Shown: positions 1 through 6,713, numbered from the stretch's first letter. The stretch: 8,388 bases of DNA from DATLWN01 sp964422615 (GCA_964422615.1 CAYRBJ010000050.1:1-8388), one strand, 5' to 3'. Made by a program: numbers and translations. Notes: generated from the sequence alone by a model not told the origin.

Positions 1-137
1 TCGGAGCCGGTACCCTGTGGCTGCAGCAGGGCATCGTCAACGAAGAGGCCTGGCGCATCGCCACCGAGGGGGGGCTGATCTGCGTCATGGACCGCTGTAT
101 CGCCGTCATGCACCGGCTACTGATCAAAGACGGGTGA
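1..137 (+). CDS. CoA-binding domain protein (YccU-like), 3' end only
   Basis: The first two bases complete a codon outside the window. From base 3 an open frame of 44 residues runs to TGA at 135-137. The peptide has the C-terminal pattern of small Rossmann-fold CoA-binding proteins: LWLQQGIVNEEAWRIA, then a glycine and a hydrophobic strand, then VMDRCIAVMH. Family members usually show Q-x-G-I/V-x-N-E-E-A followed by VMDRC and a basic/His-containing tail, so the match is good. The family is thought to bind CoA or acyl-CoA in the cytoplasm; its exact role is not settled. The gene converges on the TlpA-like gene, whose likely stop lies about 10 bp beyond. The start and N-terminal half are not visible. 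Confidence 0.82.
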   Translation, partial: GAGTLWLQQGIVNEEAWRIATEGGLICVMDRCIAVMHRLLIKDG

Positions 138-147
138 GGGCCAGGCC

Positions 148-679
148 CTAGCGGGCGAGAAGGCCCCGAAGCAGGCGACGGGCGGCAGGCGAGTGGCCAG
201 TCCCGGGAGCCGACGATGCGCCCGACGACCTTGCCCTGCCGGTCGATCAAATAGGTGGTCGGCAGCGCCCGCACGCCGTAGCGGCGGTGCACCTTGTCAT
301 CGGCATCGAGGGCGATGGGCAGGGTGATGTCGTGCGTGGCCACGAACTTGGCCGCCCCCTTGCCGTCGCTGCTGTCGGCATCGACGGCCAACAGCGTCAG
401 CCCCTTGCCGTAATGCGCCGCCACCGCCGTCAGCTCGGGCATCTCCTGCCGGCAGGGTGGACACCATCTGGCCCAGAAATGCAGCAGCACCACGCGCCCG
501 CGCAGGGAGGACAGCATGGCCTTGCCTCCCCTCAGAGTCGGCAGGGAGAAATCCGGGGCGGCGATGGGTTTCGGTGGCCGGTCCACGCCCATGCCGGTGT
601 GGCCGGGGATCCCGGCCCGGGCCGGGACGGCCACCAGCAGCAGTCCGGCGAGCAACAGCCCGCTCAGTCTAGCGCGCAT
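148..679 (-). CDS. TlpA-like periplasmic thiol-disulfide oxidoreductase, apparently frameshifted near the C-terminus
   Basis: The ATG at 679-677 opens a protein with a clear signal peptide (residues 1-22, basic MRAR, then a Leu/Ala-rich core, cleavage after ARA). A thioredoxin fold follows: the APDFSLPTL entry strand, the redox motif W72-C73-P-P-C76 within HFWARWCPPCRQEMPE, and the cis-proline loop ALPTTYLIDRQG (P140). These place it with TlpA/ResA-type reductases, which keep cysteines of cytochrome c or copper-site proteins reduced in the periplasm. After GSRDW (W161, codon 197-199) the frame becomes unlike the family and has no stop to the window edge. One base over, it reads SPAARRLLRGLLAR and stops at TAG (150-148), which is the expected ending. 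Four bases (193-196) sit where three would restore the frame, giving a 176-residue protein. The start overlaps the stop of the upstream small frame by 11 bp, so the two look translationally coupled. A sequencing error or a real recent mutation are both possible. Confidence 0.8.
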
Positions 680-878
680 GCCGCCTCAGATAGGCAGCGA
701 TCTGCCGCCACTGCGCCTCGCTCATCTGCATGCCGCGTTCCCGCATCCGCCGTTCCATGAGGTGAAGGGTATGCTGCCAGGCCGGCCAGGCCAAGCGTTT
801 TGGGTGCGCCAAGGCGTGGCAGCCGCATCGATCCTCGCCGTAGCCGGTGACGTTAAAAGGTATAGCTCGATCCCACAT
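669..878 (-). CDS. Short cytochrome-c-like reading frame, probably truncated (possible pseudogene)
   Basis: Between the receptor stop (855-853) and the TlpA start lies an open frame ending at TAG 671-669. Its readable part runs DRCGCHALAHPKRL, then a tryptophan-containing helix, MERRMRERGMQMSE and a final IAAYLRRHAR. This resembles the C-terminal part of small haem c proteins of the type CxxCHALPHP...MERxMxExGxxxMS...ILAYL. Two things are odd. The haem motif reads CGCH instead of CxxCH, so the spacing between cysteines is one residue short. There is also no signal peptide: the only upstream ATG (878) lies inside the receptor gene in another frame, and an internal ATG follows the motif. It may be a decayed gene, or a coupled peptide started from 878. 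The stop/start overlap with the TlpA-like gene supports one transcript. The resemblance is from memory of the family, so confidence is moderate. Confidence 0.45.
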   Translation of the reverse strand: MWDRAIPFNVTGYGEDRCGCHALAHPKRLAWPAWQHTLHLMERRMRERGMQMSEAQWRQIAAYLRRHAR

Positions 879-3093
879 AGACCGAGCGACCCATGCCCGG
901 AACCGGGATGCCCCAGGTCACGCCGTTGATGGCCATCGTTCGTCCCTGGCCGAGATAGGCCCCGCCCATAGGCAGCGAGTAGCTCTTGTTCAACAGGTTG
1001 TCGATACCGGCGTTCAGCCGCAGATTTTTCCAGCGGTAGCTGCTGCGTATATTGAACAGGCTGTACGCGCCCGTCGGCACCTCGTTCCGGATCTGGGATA
1101 CGCGATGCTTTTTGGCCACGAACTGCGCCTCCATGCTGTTGGTCCATTGGCCGAGATGCTGGGTCAGGCCCAATTTGGCGTTCAGCGGCATCATTTCGTA
1201 AAGATTGTTCCCCGTGGTCAGGTTCTTGCCGCGGGTATAGCTCAATAGCCCCGTTTCGGTGAAATCGCCGTACGTGCGGGAGCGCCACAGGGAGGTGCGG
1301 TTCGAGACGTTCACCCCGTACAGCTGCGCGGATTGGTTCACGTACTGGAGGACGTTGAATTGATTGCTCTGGCAGACGGTGCCGGGCATGCACTGCGCGG
1401 TGATGTAGTGGTTCACATGGGTGTAATAAGGGGTGACCTTCAGGTTCCACCGCCTCTTGGACGGATCGTGCCAGTCCGCGGTCACCTCGGCGGTATAGGC
1501 CACTTCCGGTTTCAGGTTCGTGTTCCCGACATAGCCGTTCCCGTCGCCGACGAAGTTGTTCATGACCGAGGCCATCGTCCAGCTCGACCAGGAATACAGC
1601 TCGTACAGATTGGGAGCACGGGCGTTGCGGGATAGGCCGAACTCGTAGGACTGGCTGCCGTCCGGGGTGTAGTGAGTCATCAAGGAGACGTCCCAGTTCT
1701 GGTAGGCCTTGCTGCGATCGGAGGTGTTGAATGCGACGGCGTCTGTGGTCTGGTTGCCGGGGCCTCCCGCGCCCGTGGTTTGGCATATCGGGGAATTGTA
1801 TCCGTGCACGCAACCGGTGCCGCTCACCACGGTCTCGTGCCGGACGCCGATCAGGCTTTTCCACCCTTGTGCGAAATGCGTCTGCCATTCGCCGAACACG
1901 GCGTAGCGGTTGCGTTTTCCGTTGTTGATGTTCAGGAACGTGTTCGGAGACATCATGGCGGTACCGGACGGCGACCACCAATCGTACAAGGTGTAATGCT
2001 GGTACTCGGCGCCGGCCCGCACGAAGTCTCCGGGCTTCTTGCCATCGATGGTCGCCTTGACCCGGGCGCCCGTATTCGTCGAGCGGGTATTCATCGGCAT
2101 GCCCTGGGCGTTGCCGTAGAGGTATTGCCGGTCGTTTCCGAACTGCATCTCATGGTTCACGTTCTGATGGTAGACGCGCGCTTCCAACACGCCCCAACGG
2201 AGATGATTCGAATATTCGAGATTGGCGCCGTTGCTGTCATTGCCGGTCATGTCCATCCGCTGGTTGGGGAAGCCCTGAAAGGGGATGCGCTGATGGTCGT
2301 ACTTCAGCGAGAGCAGCTGATGGCTGTCCCGCCACGCCGTACCGATCGACTGGTCGATGACCTCGTAAGCTGAAGAGCCCACGGTCTTGCCGTCCAGCCA
2401 GCCCCGGCCGGCTGCGGCCAGCCCTGCCGGCTTGAAATCGCCGCCAGCCGTATAGTTGCCCGAGCGCACTGTCGAGCCGGTGTAGGTCACGTTGAGGTTC
2501 TCGCTTGCGATCGACATGCTCGTGTTGGCGCCGCGCACATTGCCGTTGCTGCGATAGAAGGCGCCAACGTGCCCCGTGGTGAGTGTCCCTTCCCCTGAAA
2601 GCGCGAACCTGGGCGCAGCCGATTGCATGACGATCGAGCTGCCCAGGCTGTCGCCCCCGATGCTCACCGGGGAAACGCCGACGTAGACCTTGGCGCTGGC
2701 CACGTTCGATGGGGCGATATAGGACAGGGGGGAGTTCATGTGGTTGGGGCATGAAGAAAGCAGGTTCATGCCGTTGACCAGCACGTTCACGCGATCGTCG
2801 GTCAGGCCGTTGACGGACGGAAGGCCGGAAATGCCGCCGGCGGCGTGCAGGCCGACGCTTGGGATATTCCCCAAAAGGCCCGTGCTGTCGCTCGTCGTGT
2901 CGCGCAACAGATCCAGGGCGTCATTGTCGAGGGTCGAAACATGGTTCCACGATGTCGGTAAATGCAGGCGTGGCGCACTAACCTCGATTTCTCCCAAGGA
3001 TGGTGCGATATCTTCTGCATATGCGGGAAAGGCCGTTGTCATGGCACATAATCCCCATGTGGTACGAAGAACCCATTTCATGTTTATGAACAT
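853..3093 (-). CDS. TonB-dependent outer-membrane receptor, OprC/NosA-like copper receptor
   Basis: This encodes 746 residues. The start chosen is the ATG at 3093-3091, because a strong ribosome site (GGGAGGAGG) lies just ahead and the protein then begins with a normal signal peptide (MFINMKWVLR...AFPAYA, cleaved near residue 26). The frame could extend 19 codons further to 3150, but that part spans the ribosome site. A short TonB-box-like segment (EIEVSAP, about 35-41) is followed by a plug domain (about 50-165) and a long beta-barrel ending in an aromatic residue (SSYTF), as usual. The plug contains SCPNHMN (C115, M119) and a barrel loop contains NHEMQF (H314, M316). This is the CxxxM plus HxM ligand set reported for Pseudomonas OprC, which binds copper at the outer membrane. 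Met-rich stretches (QRMDMT, GMPMNT) add possible soft-metal ligands. The TonB, ExbB and ExbD genes lie just upstream on the same strand. A RegA-like palindrome sits about 70 bp before the start. Copper is the likeliest substrate, by homology. Confidence 0.88.
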   Translation of the reverse strand: MFINMKWVLRTTWGLCAMTTAFPAYAEDIAPSLGEIEVSAPRLHLPTSWNHVSTLDNDALDLLRDTTSDSTGLLGNIPSVGLHAAGGISGLPSVNGLTDDRVNVLVNGMNLLSSCPNHMNSPLSYIAPSNVASAKVYVGVSPVSIGGDSLGSSIVMQSAAPRFALSGEGTLTTGHVGAFYRSNGNVRGANTSMSIASENLNVTYTGSTVRSGNYTAGGDFKPAGLAAAGRGWLDGKTVGSSAYEVIDQSIGTAWRDSHQLLSLKYDHQRIPFQGFPNQRMDMTGNDSNGANLEYSNHLRWGVLEARVYHQNVNHEMQFGNDRQYLYGNAQGMPMNTRSTNTGARVKATIDGKKPGDFVRAGAEYQHYTLYDWWSPSGTAMMSPNTFLNINNGKRNRYAVFGEWQTHFAQGWKSLIGVRHETVVSGTGCVHGYNSPICQTTGAGGPGNQTTDAVAFNTSDRSKAYQNWDVSLMTHYTPDGSQSYEFGLSRNARAPNLYELYSWSSWTMASVMNNFVGDGNGYVGNTNLKPEVAYTAEVTADWHDPSKRRWNLKVTPYYTHVNHYITAQCMPGTVCQSNQFNVLQYVNQSAQLYGVNVSNRTSLWRSRTYGDFTETGLLSYTRGKNLTTGNNLYEMMPLNAKLGLTQHLGQWTNSMEAQFVAKKHRVSQIRNEVPTGAYSLFNIRSSYRWKNLRLNAGIDNLLNKSYSLPMGGAYLGQGRTMAINGVTWGIPVPGMGRSVYVGSSYTF

Positions 3094-3097
3094 TAAG

Positions 3098-3106
3098 CCT
3101 CCTCCC
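3098..3106 (-). promoter_or_regulatory. Ribosome binding site that fixes the receptor start
   Basis: On the - strand this reads GGGAGGAGG, with the GGGAGG core 7 bases before the ATG at 3093. It is the strongest Shine-Dalgarno sequence seen in the window. It decides the receptor start in favour of 3093 over the longer frame beginning at 3150. Confidence 0.8.
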
Positions 3107-3164
3107 TGAGATGCTTCGCTGGAATGATGAGGCTTACTGTATTGGAACACCGCCTATCAAAGAA

Positions 3165-3181
3165 TGCGGCAAGATGTCGCA
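3165..3181. promoter_or_regulatory. Putative RegA/PrrA-type operator, receptor gene
   Basis: TGCGGCAAGATGTCGCA: half-sites TGCGGC and GTCGCA separated by five bases. It lies in the 158-bp gap between exbD and the receptor, centred about 80 bp before the receptor ATG. It belongs to a set of five near-identical palindromes in this window. It suggests the receptor has its own regulated promoter in addition to any read-through from tonB-exbB-exbD. No convincing -35/-10 pair could be fixed here; a weak -10 candidate on the - strand is TACAGT at 3141-3136. Confidence 0.6.
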
Positions 3182-3251
3182 CGATTTCGGATCGCGATCT
3201 GTCCGTGCGTTGTCATTCATGACGATTGAATATATTTTCCATTATATCCGG

Positions 3252-3668
3252 CTATTTTTCCGGAATGAAAACAAATCCTATTTTGTTCAACCCGGCCTTG
3301 GAAGCGGCCGACATCACCTTGATCACCGCCTCATATCGGGCCAGGCGATCGGCGCGTATGTGCAGTTCGGGTTTCCGGTTGCTTTTCGCCGCCCTTGCGA
3401 AAGAAGAGGCCAGCATATCCGGATCGACCGTTTTCCCATCCAGGACATAGCTGCCGTCCTTCCGGATGCTGACGTCGATGTGCGTGACCTTCGAAGGGCT
3501 GGGGATGCCCGAAGACCTGGGAAGGTCGATTTTCACGGCATTCGTCAGAAACGGGGCCGTCATGATAAAGATCACCAGCAGGACCAACATGACGTCGACC
3601 AAGGGCACGACGTTCATCTCCACGATCGGCCCTTGGTGGCGATTGGCATCAAAGCTGCCGAATGCCAT
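3252..3668 (-). CDS. exbD: ExbD, proton-channel subunit of the TonB energising complex
   Basis: This encodes 138 residues of normal ExbD/TolR size. A short cytoplasmic N-terminus is followed by EMNVVPLVDVMLVLLVIFIMTA, the single membrane helix of the family. Within it D25 occupies the position of the essential proton-carrying aspartate of E. coli ExbD. The periplasmic domain follows (about 45-138) with the usual ending (SAASKAGLNKIGFVF). ExbD works with ExbB in the inner membrane to couple the proton gradient to TonB. The gene starts 8 bp after the exbB stop, so it is in the same operon. No clear terminator follows it; only a 4-bp-arm inverted repeat overlaps its stop. Read-through into the receptor gene is therefore possible. 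Confidence 0.95.
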   Translation of the reverse strand: MAFGSFDANRHQGPIVEMNVVPLVDVMLVLLVIFIMTAPFLTNAVKIDLPRSSGIPSPSKVTHIDVSIRKDGSYVLDGKTVDPDMLASSFARAAKSNRKPELHIRADRLARYEAVIKVMSAASKAGLNKIGFVFIPEK

Positions 3669-3676
3669 GGGTTCGC

Positions 3677-4369
3677 CTAAGCCTCAACGGATGGCCGTTC
3701 GTCATCGACCGTGACCAAGGCATACAGGTCATGCGCGAAGTTATCCAGCCTGGCCAGCCAGAGGCGATTACGGCGGGAGAACGCGTTGTAGGCCAATACC
3801 GCCGGGATGGCGACGGCCAGCCCCAGGGCCGTCATCAGCAGCGATTCGCCCACGGGCCCCGCCACCTTGCTTAAGCTGCCTTGTCCGCTGACCCCGATCT
3901 GGACCAGGGCATGATAAATCCCCAGGACCGTGCCGAAGAGCCCGATAAAGGGAGCGGTGGAGCCCGCCGAGGCCAATAGCGTCAGGCCATGTTCGATTCG
4001 GGCGGCCTCCTGATCGATGCCGTTGCGTAACAATCGCGTCAGGTATTCCGACACGCCACCCGGCATCGGCGACGTTTCCGACCCCTGTTTCTTTTGTCGG
4101 CGCACCTTCATCGCGCATATGGCCAATTCCGAGAAGGCGCTGTCGCCATGGGCCTCGTTGCTGGAGGCTTCCATCTCTTCCAACGAACGGGCGTTCCAGA
4201 ATACAGCGAGGAATCGTTCGGCCCGCTTGCGGACCATCATATTGGAGAGGGTCTTGGCGATGATGAGGTACCAGCAGATGGTGGACAAGAGCAATAGCAG
4301 GACGAACAGGGACCTGACGATCGGGTCGCCCTGGGAAAGAAAATGCTGAAAACCGAATGCGTCGTCCAT
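3677..4369 (-). CDS. exbB: ExbB, MotA/TolQ/ExbB-type proton channel protein
   Basis: This encodes 230 residues with three membrane helices: one near residues 18-40, then a cytoplasmic segment, then helices at about 130-155 and 173-196. The second helix contains GSTAPFIGLFGTVLGIYHAL and the third GPVGESLLMTALGLAVAIP. T147 and T180 fall where ExbB has its pore-lining threonines (T148 and T181 in E. coli). It forms the inner-membrane pentamer that, with ExbD, drives TonB. The start is one base after the tonB stop (TGA, G, ATG), so translation is probably coupled. Confidence 0.95.
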   Translation of the reverse strand: MDDAFGFQHFLSQGDPIVRSLFVLLLLLSTICWYLIIAKTLSNMMVRKRAERFLAVFWNARSLEEMEASSNEAHGDSAFSELAICAMKVRRQKKQGSETSPMPGGVSEYLTRLLRNGIDQEAARIEHGLTLLASAGSTAPFIGLFGTVLGIYHALVQIGVSGQGSLSKVAGPVGESLLMTALGLAVAIPAVLAYNAFSRRNRLWLARLDNFAHDLYALVTVDDERPSVEA

Positions 4370-4370
4370 C

Positions 4371-5006
4371 TCAGTTCCCTGTTAACACGAAATTGAACGA
4401 CTGCTTGGCCACCGAGGCCACGGGAACGCCATGCCGCATGGCTGGTCGGCAATGCCAGCTCTGCATGGCGGCGATGGCCGATCGATCCAATCTGGGGAAC
4501 CCGGATGTGGCGGCGACCTTCACGCTGGATATCCGACCGCTTGCATCGAGCTTCACTTGCAGCACAACCCGGCCTTGCTCGTTGAGGCGGATCGATGCCG
4601 GGGGATAGGCCGGCGGGGTTCTTTCGGAGCAACTGGGCGTGAGGTGATGCAAGACCACGGGTTGCGGCCGGGGCGGAGATGCAAGCGCTGTGGGCCGGGC
4701 TGGCGACGATGGCTTGCTGGGCCGTGGCGCGGGACGGCGTGCAGCCTGCCGATGCGGCTTTGATCGGACGATGGGGTGCATGCTGGGTTTTTCAGTCGGA
4801 GTATACCTGTCGTGCGCAGCTTGATGCGCGCTCGACGATGTCCTGGGTGGAATCTCGACCATGCTTGCCATCATGGTGTTCTCATGAATGTTTATCGTGG
4901 TGTTGGTGCTTTTCCATAGCTCGGCAAACGCGGCGGTATGGAGCGAAAGGACGAGGATCAATGCAATGATTTTCCATCTTGCCGGAATGCCATGATTTGT
5001 TTTCAT
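4371..5006 (-). CDS. tonB: TonB family energy-transducing protein
   Basis: This encodes 211 residues. An uncleaved N-terminal membrane anchor (about 11-30) contains SLH (H23), echoing the functional Ser/His face of TonB helices. A periplasmic linker rich in Pro, Arg and Lys follows (about 65-117), then a TonB C-terminal domain (about 128-209): PPAYPPASIRLNEQGRVVL, a VKLDASGRISSVKV strand, a TSG..RLDRSAIAAMQSW helix and a final NFVLTG strand. This is the standard YP...G-x-V...W pattern. The protein spans the periplasm to energise the outer-membrane receptor. Because the receptor is encoded just downstream, this TonB is probably dedicated to it. Two cysteines frame the C-terminal domain (C126, C186), the second replacing the usual aromatic in WxFxPA. 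The ribosome site before ATG 5006 is weak. A RegA-like palindrome lies 74 bp upstream. Confidence 0.92.
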   Translation of the reverse strand: MKTNHGIPARWKIIALILVLSLHTAAFAELWKSTNTTINIHENTMMASMVEIPPRTSSSAHQAAHDRYTPTEKPSMHPIVRSKPHRQAARRPAPRPSKPSSPARPTALASPPRPQPVVLHHLTPSCSERTPPAYPPASIRLNEQGRVVLQVKLDASGRISSVKVAATSGFPRLDRSAIAAMQSWHCRPAMRHGVPVASVAKQSFNFVLTGN

Positions 5007-5040
5007 CGAGGCTCATCGCGCACAATAGGCTATCGGCTTC

Positions 5041-5067
5041 ATGATACACGAGGGTCCCGTCGTTCAA
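5041..5067 (-). promoter_or_regulatory. Candidate sigma-70 promoter for tonB-exbB-exbD
   Basis: On the - strand, TTGAAC (5067-5062) and TATCAT (5046-5041) are separated by 15 bp, which is shorter than the optimal 17. The predicted transcript start near 5034 would lie about 28 bases ahead of the tonB ATG. The palindrome at 5080-5096 would be centred near -54, a usual place for an activator. The prediction rests on short matches only. Confidence 0.35.
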
Positions 5068-5079
5068 TCCCGTTGTAAA

Positions 5080-5096
5080 TGCGACATACTGTCGCA
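5080..5096. promoter_or_regulatory. Putative RegA/PrrA-type operator, tonB operon
   Basis: TGCGACATACTGTCGCA: the six-base arms TGCGAC and GTCGCA are perfectly complementary, with a five-base centre. It is the most symmetrical of the five copies in the window and starts 74 bp before the tonB ATG. Confidence 0.65.
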
Positions 5097-5284
5097 CGGT
5101 ACGTTGCCCGTGGGGGCTGCCCTGCGACGAGCATGTGCGTTCTCCACGTGTTTCTCATCTCCCCCTCCTGCGGTGTCGCGGCTTCGGCCCCGGGCACCCC
5201 GCGCCTGGGAGGGAGGTGTGGGCAGGAGCCCGGGGCCGCCGCTGCGGTCGCCGGCATGCTTGGCGGGGGGCTCGGGGCCGGCAA

Positions 5285-5301
5285 TGCGGCAAATCGTCGC
5301 A
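5285..5301. promoter_or_regulatory. Putative RegA/PrrA-type operator, distal copy before regB
   Basis: TGCGGCAAATCGTCGCA: the same arms and spacing as the other copies, with an A-rich centre. It is centred 82 bp upstream of the promoter-proximal copy at 5367-5383 and about 200 bp from tonB, so it could serve either direction. Confidence 0.6.
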
Positions 5302-5366
5302 ACCGCGCCGCCCTGCGAAGCGCAAATCCGCGGCAGGGTTTGCGCCGCAGGCGCGGCGGGCGTCAG

Positions 5367-5383
5367 CGCGACAAATTGTCGCA
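5367..5383. promoter_or_regulatory. Putative RegA/PrrA-type operator, proximal copy before regB
   Basis: CGCGACAAATTGTCGCA: arms CGCGAC and GTCGCA around a five-base A/T centre. Its right arm overlaps the candidate -35 element of the regB promoter. Binding here would therefore affect transcription of the kinase and regulator themselves. Confidence 0.62.
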
Positions 5384-5404
5384 TCCTGCTCCCGGACGTA
5401 TGCT
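5376..5404 (+). promoter_or_regulatory. Candidate sigma-70 promoter for regB-regA-permease operon
   Basis: TTGTCG (5376-5381) and TATGCT (5399-5404) are separated by exactly 17 bp. Each matches its consensus at four of six positions. The start would be near 5411, about 30 bases before the regB ATG. The -35 lies within the 5367-5383 palindrome. Confidence 0.45.
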
Positions 5405-5441
5405 GCAATACTTGCGCGCCTGAGCCTGTGGAGGGAATGCC

Positions 5442-6713
5442 ATGCCCATCGACGCCCCCGATGTGACCGATGCATCGACGCTGTCGCGCAACCTGAAGCG
5501 CTTGCTGCAGGTGCGCAGTGCCCTGATCCTGTGTCAGGCGGCGCTGGTGGCGTTCTCCTTCGCCATGCCCGATCTGCGCCTGCGCGTGGCGCCGATGCTG
5601 GCCGTGCTCGCCGCCTATGCCGTCGTTAACGCCGCCTCGATCATGGTCTTCCGGGGTCGCGACATCTCCGGGCGCGCCTATTTCGGCCAGCTGGTCGTCG
5701 ACGTCGCCTTCCTGACGCTGCTGTTCTACCTGTCCGGTGGCTACACGAATCCCTTCATCTCGCTGTATCTGCTACCGCTGTTCATCGCCGCCTCGACGCT
5801 GCCGGGGCGCTATGCCTGGACGATGGCCGGGCTGGTGCTGGGCTGTTATTCGGCCCTGGTGTTCTATTACCGGCCGTTGTTCGCCATGCCCGGCGTGCAT
5901 ACGGACATGGGTTTCCATCTGCACCTGGTCGGCATGTGGCTGAGCTTTTTGCTCAGTGTGGCGTTGATCGTGTCCGTCATCATGCGCATGTCCGATGCCC
6001 TGCGCGAACGGGAGCGCAAGCTCGCCGACCTGCGCGAGCAGGCGGCGCGCGACGAGCTGGTGGTGGCGCTGGGGGCGCTGGCGGCCGGGGCCGCGCACGA
6101 GCTGGGCACGCCGCTGGCAACGATGGCGGTGGAGGCCGGCGAACTGGCGGTGGAGGTGCGCGGGGACGAGGCGGCGCAGGCACGGGTGGAGATCATCCGT
6201 AGCCAGGTTCGCCGCTGCCGGCAGATCCTGTCGCAGATCTCGGCCAGTGCCGGGCAGGCGCGTGCCGAGGGGGGGCGGGGACTGGCCGTCGACGCCTATA
6301 TCGGCGAGGTGGTGGCGCAGTGGCGCTCCGTCCGCCCCGACGCCTCGGTGAGCGTCGATATGCAGTCGGGCGCGGCCCCCATGCTCGTCGCCGACATGAC
6401 GCTGACCCAGGCCATTATCAACCTGCTGAACAATGCCGCCGATGCCTCTCCCGAGTCCATCGATCTGGCCTGCCGCTGGCAGGCCGGGCAGATCGAGATC
6501 ACCGTCTGCGACGAGGGTGAGGGGCTGTCACCGGAGATTCGCGCCCGCCTCGGCTCCCCGTTCGCCTCGACCAAGAGCGGCGGCCGCGGCCTGGGGCTGT
6601 TCCTGAGCCGGGCGGCCGTCGAGCGTCTGGGGGGGCGGCTGACCCTGGACGAGCGCCAGCCGCGCGGCGTTTGCGCCCGTTTGACGCTGCCGGTGGCGGA
6701 GCTTTCGGCATGA
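5442..6713 (+). CDS. regB: RegB/PrrB/ActS-type redox-sensing histidine kinase
   Basis: This encodes 423 residues. An N-terminal membrane domain (about 25-182) has roughly six hydrophobic helices. Between them lies GGYTNPF (99-105), the GGxxNPF motif implicated in ubiquinone sensing in RegB. The dimerisation/phosphoacceptor box AAGAAHELGTPLATM gives H219. The RRCRQIL segment gives C259, exactly 40 residues after the histidine, as H225 and C265 are spaced in Rhodobacter RegB, whose cysteine is redox-active. The ATPase domain shows the N box (NLLNNAADAS, 327-336), G1 (DEGEGL, 357-362), PFASTK and G2 (GRGLGLFLS). It should autophosphorylate at H219 according to quinone/redox state and pass phosphate to the next gene product. 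GGAGGG precedes the ATG. The final codons overlap the regulator start (ATGA). Confidence 0.94.
   Translation: MPIDAPDVTDASTLSRNLKRLLQVRSALILCQAALVAFSFAMPDLRLRVAPMLAVLAAYAVVNAASIMVFRGRDISGRAYFGQLVVDVAFLTLLFYLSGGYTNPFISLYLLPLFIAASTLPGRYAWTMAGLVLGCYSALVFYYRPLFAMPGVHTDMGFHLHLVGMWLSFLLSVALIVSVIMRMSDALRERERKLADLREQAARDELVVALGALAAGAAHELGTPLATMAVEAGELAVEVRGDEAAQARVEIIRSQVRRCRQILSQISASAGQARAEGGRGLAVDAYIGEVVAQWRSVRPDASVSVDMQSGAAPMLVADMTLTQAIINLLNNAADASPESIDLACRWQAGQIEITVCDEGEGLSPEIRARLGSPFASTKSGGRGLGLFLSRAAVERLGGRLTLDERQPRGVCARLTLPVAELSA

Larger units (their letters stand above)
5007..5441. other. Divergent intergenic region between tonB and regB
   Basis: This is 435 bp with no convincing gene. It holds three copies of the 17-bp palindrome (5080, 5285, 5367), a candidate promoter toward tonB and one toward regB. 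The middle part (about 5150-5370) is very rich in G and C, with imperfect inverted repeats such as the TGCGCCGCAGGCGCGGCGG stretch at 5341-5359. Open frames on both strands here have Pro/Arg/Ala-rich translations typical of chance frames in GC-rich DNA. The left 150 bp is less GC-rich and resembles the tonB side. Confidence 0.7.

Noticed and set aside
137..149. 13-bp odd palindrome AGGGCCAGGCCCT between the convergent genes, considered as a terminator
   Set aside because: The loop would be too small unless the stem shrinks to three pairs, and no T-run follows on either strand.
722..1981. 419-residue open frame on the - strand inside the receptor gene
   Set aside because: It overlaps the receptor in another frame, is rich in Arg/Pro/His/Gln and shows no domain; it is a shadow of the receptor coding sequence.
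3094..3150. Upstream extension of the receptor to an ATG at 3150
   Set aside because: The extra 19 codons contain the strong ribosome site and would put residues ahead of a normal signal peptide.
3190..3199. 10-bp palindrome GATCGCGATC near the receptor operator
   Set aside because: It is a short, common self-complementary word, is found once here, and is not repeated at the other promoters.
3213..3224. Inverted repeat GTCATTCATGAC, considered as a Fur/FNR-like site
   Set aside because: It does not match the Fur (GATAATGATAATCATTATC) or FNR (TTGAT-N4-ATCAA) patterns well, and the arms are only 5 bp.
5122..5140. Possible sixth operator starting TGCGAC at 5124
   Set aside because: Only the left arm matches; the right arm reads TGTGCG where GYCGCA is expected.
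5039..5475. Several open frames on both strands in the tonB-regB spacer
   Set aside because: All are Pro/Arg/Ala-rich, lack good ribosome sites, overlap one another, and cover the operators and promoters.
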